From Cryptococcus deneoformans JEC21 (taxonomy: Eukaryota; Basidiomycota; Tremellomycetes; Tremellales; Cryptococcaceae), in the NCBI RefSeq assembly GCF_000091045.1, contig NC_006670.1, positions 1,570,701 to 1,600,700 of the forward strand: a stretch of DNA of 30,000 nt. Direction: 5' to 3'. The translations under genes and the position numbers were made by a program. Shown piece after piece: positions 23,612-30,000 of this stretch. Within the stretch, counting starts at the first letter, position 1. Each line of letters starts with the position of its first letter. The notes below the pieces were generated by a model. The model was given only the letters and a program-made list of their open reading frames with translations. It ran no database searches and had not been told where the DNA came from.

Positions 23612-23874
23612 GGTTTGTTGGGCCAGTGTGGTTTCTGTTGTAGATGTGTAGGGATAGTTTATACGAACAGTAGTTGACGAAAATGACAAACTCGTAATTG
23701 AGATGCCCTCCACCTCCACCGGTACAAAAACTCCCCCGGGACTCTAAAAAAAACGCCTAACGTAATAAAGCGTGAGCTCGCCACCAAGCGATCCTCCTTG
23801 GGACCTTGCCTACGTATTTTCGTTTTGCGTAGGTGGTCCATTATTTCAATTGTATTTGTCGTTCTCCGCCCACG

Positions 23875-25038
23875 ATGCAGTCCCCGCCGCCTACCAGAGA
23901 TCCCCACCGACCGTCCGAATCCGAATCCACGGAGCCGGAAATCCCAGCCACCGGCACCAGCACCAGCACCAGCTCAAACCCGCTCTACCCCTCTATCCTC
24001 CCCACGTCCGCCACTCTTCTCGCCACGAAACTCGGCCCCACCCTGCCATACTACCAATCCCAAACCCATCCCGGGTCCTCCGGCGGTGGCGGGGTTGGCG
24101 GCGTCCCCGCGGCGGCGGCGGACCCGGAAGAGGCAAGGCGGCAGGAGATGGCGTATCGACTGCGGGCGATGCCCGAACAGTGTTTTTCGTGGTGTACCCA
24201 GAGCGAGATGGCGAGGCCGCTTTGTAGGATGCTTTGTGTTAGGAAGAGGGCGCCGGTGCGGAGTAGGGAAGAGCAGTTGAAGAGGTTGAGGCCGCAGCTG
24301 CGGGTGAGGCAGGGAGAGGTTGAGAGTGCGAGTGCGAGTGTGTTTGCGAGTGTGGTGTCCTCGAGCGAGCAAACGTTGTCATCGTCGTCGTCACCACCAC
24401 CGCCACCATCCATATTCGATTGGCTTCATTCTCCTATTGAAACACTGCGTTCACGGATAACACCGTATTCAATCATATACATTCGCGGTACGCCTGATGG
24501 TGTGATTGGGAGGTATATGGAGGAGCTTGAATGGGATGATGGGGTGTATGATTTTAAAGGGATATCAAGGGGACAAGTTGCAAAGTCTGCAGGAAGAAGA
24601 AGGGATGAGGATTTCAAGATGGAATGGCTCGAATGGGGCGATCACGGGTGGGTGTTTTTTTGGTGATATATTTTGTATGGCTGACAAGAGGTTTTGTTTA
24701 GAACACTACTGCATTTACCTTTGGCGTTTATATTCTCACCCATCCTCGCGTTGCCGGAGAATATCAACCGTCTTCTCTCGCCCTCACTCAATTTTCTCTC
24801 TGCCTACAAGGCTTCGTTCACTGAAGGCGGCCAGGCCCGGAATGTGCTCAAGTTTGTCGAGACGGTGAAGAGTAATGGGGCGGGGGAGATGGTGGATAAG
24901 ATTAGTACGTTTATAGAGAAGCGTGTGCAGGAAGGGAGGGAGAAGAGGGAGGAGATGATGAAGCAGAGGCAAGAGAGGATGAAGGATATGAAGGATGTGG
25001 GTAGCGAGGTGGAAGGGAAGGGGGAAGAGAGGCAGTAG
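23875..25038 (+). CDS. Uncharacterised protein with a twin CX3C motif and charged C-terminal coiled coil
   Basis: Exons 23875-24647 and 24702-25038 (54-base intron) give 369 aa. I do not recognise the family. Residues 1-85 are Pro/Ser/Thr/Gly-rich low complexity. Residues about 88-130 look like a compact conserved domain: EEARRQEMAYRLRAMPEQ, then C103-x3-C107-x9-C117-x3-C121, then a basic RKRAPVRSREEQLKRL. A Ser/Pro linker follows. The second exon starts with a moderately hydrophobic stretch (TLLHLPLAFIFSPILALP), and the last 70 residues are a Glu/Lys/Arg/Met-rich coiled coil. Paired CX3C is typical of small Tim-like intermembrane-space proteins, though their usual spacing is 11-16, so a mitochondrial role is only a hint. 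The ATG at 23875 was chosen over an upstream GTG in the same frame. Confidence 0.72.
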
Positions 25039-25142
25039 AGTCGGTATCGGGTGTATGTTATGGTATGCATCGGACAAGCCAAGGCTGTCAATTACTATTG
25101 TCTACGGATACAACAAGACGGAACAGTGGAAAAGATTCGGCA

Positions 25143-26238
25143 CTATGCGTGACGGGCCAATGCTTCTGCCTTGACCGTTTTCTCTGCTTCAAAACTCTCT
25201 CTGGGATCTATCCTCAGACTGCTGCTTGGTTCTGCCGACTGAGATGATTCAGCCGCGTAAAAAGCGGCCGTGCTGATAGGTGCAGCCGGAGGACGTTCAG
25301 AGACGGGCCGGGTGGTCGAGCGTGTCAAGTCGTTGGCTGGGTTTGTCAAGGTGGCTGGATTTGTAGCCACGGTGGCTGGGTTTGTCAAGGTGGCTGGGTC
25401 GTTTGAAGATGTACAGGCAGGCAGAAGAGAATCATCCTCTTCCTCGTCCCAGTCGTCGCGCATAGCAGCTACGCCTCGCAGGATCTCTTCGGGTATAATG
25501 ACACTGCCGTAGCTCCCGTCGAGATAGTCTTTGGCGTCTTCGCTGGACCCGGTGTCGTTTGGCTCGTGAGCCGCCCTGTGGGCTTCCTCGCGAAACTTGG
25601 GAGCGATGAGGGAGACTCCAAAGGGCGTGAAGAGGCCGCGGGGCCCGAATCTCTCGAGGAAGCCAGAGTAAATCTTTTCGAGCTTGGCGTGTTGGCTATC
25701 GGCGGTCAGTGGCTGCGGGAGACAGACGCGGGACGCAGGGACGTACCGGGAGGACGAGAGGCGTCTGCGCTTCACGCCTGCCTGGTGCTGGTTCTCGTCG
25801 GCGGTCATTCTCACTGCGGGGCTGTCAGTACGGGCGGAGACGAGACGGACAAGTACACGCACACAGATCCCAGCGGCTGCGCCTGCTCTGGACGGCGAGG
25901 GGCATGCCGTGCTTGTCCTGGAGATGGCGTCTGGCGACGCTGCGGCCGTTCTTGCCGTCGTAGGTCTTGCCGCAGACCCTGCAGGTGATGAGCTTCCACT
26001 CGGTGTAGGCGGCGTCGGCGGGGTGTGCGTCTGGGTGGAGGATGAGGAGGTCGTTGACGTCGAGGGACCAGCCGGGGGCGGCGGGGCAGGGGAGGAGGCC
26101 GTTGGGGCGGCAGGCGCGGAGCTGGAGGAGCGGCTGGCTGGCGTCGGCAAAGTCGGGGAAGAAGACGGGGGTGGACTCGGTGGGGGGGGCTGGCTCGTGG
26201 GGGTGCATCGGGGGGGGGGGAGTAAATCCGCGGTGCAT
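25143..26238 (-). CDS. C2H2-like zinc-finger protein, possible nuclear regulator
   Basis: Exons 26238-25863 and 25813-25143 give 348 aa. One zinc finger is visible: C-x2-C-x15-H-x4-H in CRVCGKTYDGKNGRSVARRH followed by LQDKH, with several basic residues. Downstream is a KRRRLSSSR basic cluster (possible nuclear signal), then AKLEKIYSGFLERFGPRGLF, an acidic DDWDEEEDDS patch, and NPAT repeats. No known orthologue is recognised; a DNA- or RNA-binding role is inferred from the finger only. The intron donor GTGCGT at 25862 gives WDLLRMTADENQ and one continuous frame; the alternative donor at 25864 needs a second intron of only 34 bases. Two in-frame ATGs (26238 and 26208) sit in duplicated DNA, so the start is uncertain. 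Its codons are GC-rich, like the neighbouring PFK-2 gene. Confidence 0.72.
25335..25397. repeat. Pair of identical 24-base direct repeats coding NPAT units
   Basis: The 24 bases at 25335-25358 recur exactly at 25374-25397, an offset of 39 bases (13 codons). Read on the minus strand they encode the NPATLTNPA pattern, separated by TVAT. This is a short coding minisatellite and a likely site of length variation. Confidence 0.8.
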
Positions 26239-26263
26239 CGGGGGGGAGTAATGTAAATCCGCG
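26203..26263. repeat. Imperfect tandem duplication with G-runs at the zinc-finger gene start
   Basis: Two copies of GTGCATC, then a G-run, then AGTAAATCCGCG occur side by side: 26203-26232 with 11 Gs and 26233-26263 with 7 Gs plus a five-base ATGTA insertion. Each copy contains CAT, that is, a minus-strand ATG, and the two ATGs are 30 bases apart and in frame. Confidence 0.85.
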
Positions 26264-26291
26264 TCCAACTTTTATTCACTCACTCTCTCAC

Positions 26292-26298
26292 TATATAA
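26292..26298 (+). promoter_or_regulatory. TATATAA element directly before the PFK-2 ATG
   Basis: TATATAA ends one base before the ATG at 26300. A TATA box at this spot could not direct a plus-strand transcript that includes the ATG, so it may be a chance match in a leader, or it may serve transcription toward the zinc-finger gene. Confidence 0.2.
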
Positions 26299-26299
26299 C

Positions 26300-28483
26300 A
26301 TGGCAGCCCCCCTCTACGTCACCCAGTCTGGCCGCCTGTGGCACGCCGGCCTCATCCTCATCGTCACCGTCGGCCTCCCAGGTAAGCACGCCCAGCACAC
26401 GCCCCCGCTCACCCCCAGCCCGCGGCAAGACCCACATCTCCCGCGCCCTCGAACGCTACCTCCGCTGGCTCGGCGTCAAGACCCGCGTCTACTCCATCGG
26501 CGACTACAGGCGCAAGGTCCTCGGCGGCGCTCACAACGTGCCCCACGACTACTTCCAGACAAAGAGTGCGTCCCTGTGCTGCCCCGCCCGCTGACACCCC
26601 AGCCCCCAGGTCAGAGGCCACCAACGCCCTCCGCCGCCGCATCAAGGCAGAGCTCGAGGACCAGATCATGGACTTTTTCACCCAGGGCGGCCAGGTCGTC
26701 ATCTACGATGCCAACAACGGCAGCGTCGCAGAGAGAAAGATCACCTCGGAAAAGTTTGGCAACCGGGGCGTCCATGTCATCTACCTCGGTCAGTCGTGCG
26801 TCGCCCTGTGGCGCGGGTGCTGACTGCCGCAGAGAGCCTCTGTGACCAAGAGGATATCATCACCGCCAACATCCGCAGCGTCAAGCTCTCGTCTCCCGAC
26901 GTGTGTCCCTCTTCCCCCCCCGCCCGCACACACATGCTGATACCGCGCCTAGTATGCCGGATGGGACGCAGAAAAGGCAGTCGCAGACTACTGGGAACGT
27001 ATCCGCGACCAGGCTGCGGTGTACGACACCGTCACCGCCGACGAAGGACCGTTTATCAAGGTGATGAATGTCGGCGAGCGGATCGAAGTGAACCGTATCG
27101 AAGGTGGGTCCGTCCAGCGTCCGGCACTTGCTCATTTACAACCCAGGATATCTCCAAACGCGATGCTGCTTCTTCTTGATGAATATCCACACCCGTCCTC
27201 GCAACATTTACTTTGCGCGTGTACGTCCCTACTATTGAATAACTTTCTCCTATTGAACAACTAACAACCGACACAACGCAGTCTGGGCAATCTCTCATCG
27301 AACACTCGTATAAAGCCGACTCTGACCTCTCGCCGGCCGGCTGGGAATATGCTGAACGACTCAAGGCGGCGGTGATTGCGCGACGTAAAGCGGCGAGAGA
27401 GGAGAGAAAGGCAAAAGGCGAAGTCGTCGGGGAGGACAACCCGCTGCTGGCAAGTGCTCCCATTGTCTATCCATACACTAACCACGCTCCCTAGATCTGG
27501 ACATCCGCCCGTCGTCGTGCTTACCACACCGCCTGGCCCTTTGTCCATTCCGGCTACAAGGTCGTCCAGAAACCGATCATGTCGGAAATCAACCCGGGCG
27601 TCTGGGACGGTCTCTCGACACAGGAAGCGATGGAACTCTACCCCGACGAATGGTCCCGTTTCCTCGCTGACCCGTATGCGCATAGGGCACCGCGCGCGGA
27701 AAGTTATCATGATCTCAGTGTCCGACTCGAAAGTGTCATTTTCGAGCTGGAGAGGTGTCAGGATGATTTGTTGATTATCGGCCATGCTTCCGTTATCCGC
27801 TGTCTCGTAATTCCCCTTCCTTTGCTCATCATTTGCAACGTGCTAACAAAAAACAGCTCGCCTACCTTGTCGGTCTCCCGCCCAACGAAGTGCCGGCGGT
27901 CGAGATCGCGCGGGGCGACCTCGTCGAAATCACGCCGGCCTCTTACGGCGTCATCTCCCGCGCCTGGCACTTTTGGTCCGGTGAAGGCCGGGGCGACGCG
28001 TATGGTGGAAACCTGTACGAAAACTTTGCAGAAGCGACGTCTGGCAAGGGCTCGGTCCTGCCCGATTCGGGCGTCAACTTTGCGGCCGACGCGCTGAATA
28101 TGGAGAAGGAGGCGCAGGAGGAGGAAGGCAGGGAGAAGGAGGAGAGGGGGGAAAAGATGATGGAGGCCGCCAAGGCGGTGGGCAAGATTGCAGAGCAGGC
28201 TGCGGCCAATACAGCAGCTGGTGCAGGTGCGCATGGCAGCAGTGGTGGTGATGGCACCGCAGGCGGAGTCGGTCAAGGTGCCAGGGGTCCAGGAAAGGCA
28301 TTGAGGAGATGGGGTTCAGAGAGGGGCAAAGGTAGGGGTCTGCCAGGGTTGAGCGAGTTGAACGAGACGGATGATGATGAAGTAGAGGAAAACAAGAAGG
28401 ATGATGAAGCGGTGGCAGTGTCTGAAGGCGAGGGTAGAGAAAGTGGAACAACGAGGAGTAGAGCTAGTGAGTTGGGAGATTAA
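26300..28483 (+). CDS. PFK26: 6-phosphofructo-2-kinase (bisphosphatase domain predicted inactive)
   Basis: Cytosolic enzyme that makes fructose-2,6-bisphosphate, the activator of glycolysis. Exons 26300-26381, 26419-26565, 26603-26788, 26833-26900, 26953-27103, 27147-27220, 27282-27449, 27495-27806 and 27857-28483 give 604 aa. The kinase domain has Walker A GLPARGKT (25-32), the YDANNG block and SLCDQEDII. The second domain is phosphoglycerate-mutase-like: GYLQTRCCFFLMN, IWTSARRRAYHTA, the NPGVWDGLSTQEAMELYPDEW acid block and GHASVIRC (H389). The catalytic-histidine motif RHGE is instead R236-S237-G238-Q239, as in the kinase-only yeast Pfk26, where Ser replaces His. The last 130 residues or so are low-complexity Ala/Gly/Glu. 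The 27450-27494 intron has a GC donor. The start lies 61 bases from the zinc-finger ATG. Confidence 0.92.
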
Positions 28484-28609
28484 AAACGATTTTGATCGAA
28501 ACGCTTATACGTGCTTTAGTGAGCCTTTTGGAAATCTAGACCGATCTGAAATTGGATGGTGCACAAGATGTAACAGATGTAATACAGAAAATGGAAAAAA
28601 AGTAATGCT

Positions 28610-30000
28610 TTATGAAGGATGTAATGCGCTCAACTCGATTAATCTCTCTGTCCATTCCATCGCCATGTGTTCACCCTTCTCCTTCTCTCGGACATTGATA
28701 CCCTCGTCGTACAACCGACTCGCCATTTCTTGCGTGAACAATGTTGATGCTTGATCTTTTGATAATAAACTCCAGTTGGGTGATTGACCGCCTCGCACCC
28801 AATCGAAATCCTGGACTTGAGTATGTCTACTCTCGTACGCCTGTTTCATGTCAGTCTTGGAACGCCCGGAATAAAAAATAAATAAAAAGACTTGCCGGCT
28901 GAGTGGATAGTAAAAAAGAAGGATAAGCTCCAAAGGCAACGTTCGTGCAGTGCTCGATGACCGGAAGAGAAGCAACATTTAGCAACACGTGTGTGTTTGT
29001 CGAGGAATGTATTCTAAACTGTTTCAAGCAATTAGACCAAAAAACAACCCCCGCTTCCGCTGGGGGGAACGAAAGACTATAGGACACGTACCTGCTGGGC
29101 ACCGACAATGACCAGACAGTTCACCATCCCGGAGAGCATGGCGCTTCCCGGCAGGACGGGAGCTACCATGATACATTGCTCGAGATCCTTGGCGTGCAGA
29201 GCTGTCAGGATCGGTCTTTGTCCTGCTGCTGTCCATGTCGTTCCATCCGCTGGAGCTCGTGGTGGCCCCACTTCCGGTCCCGTTCCTGTAGCGCGCGGCG
29301 GGCATAGGTCGATCACGCAGCGAGAAAGGGATGAGAGGGATAGTGTGTATGCGCCTGTACCTGGTGCGAGCTCGGGTCGCACAATCGTATTCGCGAGACA
29401 AGATATCGTGTGCGTCGAAGACGTGGACGTGGACGTGGATGCCGGTGTAAAAGTCGAAAGTCCCCGGGTTTGGGAAATGTCACCACTATCAGAAGACGAC
29501 GACGACGACGCTGTCAAGCTTGAGATATTTGACGTTGCCTGTGAAGAAGCGTTGGGGATCGACTGTGCGGCACCAGGCGAAGATTTCGGTTTTGTAAATG
29601 CGAATCGACTCTTTGGCTTTTCTTTCGCTCTCAGAACAGCCACTTTACTTTCAAGCTCTGTTATTTGCTACTGGCAGTATGTCAACAAGTATCCCGGACT
29701 GGGTCCTTTTTTTTTTTGGCCCATGCCACCTACACTGGCATATCGTCCACGATCGTATTTGGGTAATCCCTCGCCAAAACTGTCCACCAACGTCCTCAAA
29801 GACGATATACGCTTGGATATATCAGTAATGGATGTCGATGGCTGCTCTTCTAAAGACTGTAGTATTCCTAATTGAAGCCATAAGTAACCCAGCGGGCGAA
29901 AAGCCACCAAAAAAAAAGGGAAAAAGAAGAGCTAGCAGACGGACCTTGCTTCTGAGAATGGAACATTGAATGCAGCTCAGCTGATTGCGCTGTAGACACG
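28610..30000 (-). CDS. Tubulin-folding cofactor C (5' partial, runs off the right edge)
   Basis: TBCC is the GTPase-activating cofactor that releases folded alpha/beta-tubulin dimers. Exons seen: >30000-29945, 29867-29734, 29667-29092, 29018-28896 and 28840-28610. The N-terminal exons encode a helical region (LQSLEEQPSTSITDISKRIS) typical of the tubulin-binding spectrin-like domain. After a Ser/Thr-rich linker comes the C-CAP/cofactor C domain: CVIDLC, ALHAKDLEQC, and GAQQFRIHSSTNTHVLL, whose Arg is the family's arginine finger. It ends with PVIEHCTNVAFGAYP and QVQDFDWVRGGQSPNW, the last typical of TBCC. The intron 28841-28895 begins with GC (GCAAGT), and no GT donor nearby keeps the frame. 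The start codon is probably outside the window; MFHSQKQ inside it is possible. It converges with PFK26, 126 bases between stops. Confidence 0.88.

Noticed and set aside
23411..23719. FCY1 exon 1 frame extended as a separate 102-codon protein
   Set aside because: The extension after 23553 lies in the long first intron; splicing to 23353 gives the conserved deaminase helix, so it is not a separate gene.
25143..28483. Horizontal transfer of the GC-rich zinc-finger/PFK-2 segment
   Set aside because: Both genes have normal short fungal introns, and PFK-2 is a standard fungal enzyme; the higher GC looks like local composition, with no mobile-element boundary.

Overview
This is a stretch of a basidiomycete yeast nuclear genome, most likely Cryptococcus or a close Tremellales relative (inferred from gene content and architecture, not from a search). 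Almost every gene is split by many short introns (about 37-80 bases, with GTRNGT-type donors and CTGAC/CTAAC-like branch sites), genes lie 60-260 bases apart, and all recognisable products are eukaryotic housekeeping proteins. Exon models were built by hand from splice consensus, reading phase and protein-family similarity. All complete models give an intact in-frame total.

Layout, left to right: the 3' part of a zinc-independent MDR-type NADP(H) oxidoreductase (+); TAF7 of TFIID (+) converging on a leucine-rich-repeat protein (-); a divergent mitochondrial ribosomal protein bL9m gene (+) converging on a roughly 1048-residue FUSC/aromatic-acid-exporter-like membrane protein (-). Then come a gene-poor 1.06 kb gap, a bZIP transcription factor (-), an AT-rich 1.45 kb gap that probably holds its leader and promoter, a GT32-like type II membrane glycosyltransferase (-) and SOF1 of the small-subunit processome (-). 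SOF1 shares a 238-base promoter with XPB/SSL2, the TFIIH translocase (+). SSL2 converges on FCY1 cytosine deaminase (-), which is divergent from an unrecognised protein with a twin CX3C motif (+). The right end holds a C2H2-like zinc-finger protein (-) whose start lies only 61 bases from the start of a 6-phosphofructo-2-kinase (+), and that gene converges on tubulin-folding cofactor C (-), which runs off the right edge.

The arrangement is mostly alternating head-to-head and tail-to-tail pairs. Gene expression is a recurring theme (TAF7, XPB, SOF1, bL9m, bZIP, zinc finger), but nothing shows that these genes form one system. The most informative oddities are: a phosphofructokinase-2 whose bisphosphatase catalytic histidine is replaced by serine; two GC-AG introns with the same GCAAGT donor; a start-codon-only first exon in SOF1; a 16-base microexon in the FUSC gene; a 199-base first intron in FCY1; a duplicated G-rich start region in the zinc-finger gene; and a five-codon upstream ORF before the bZIP gene. 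I found no RNA gene, transposon, CRISPR array or clearly new multi-gene system.
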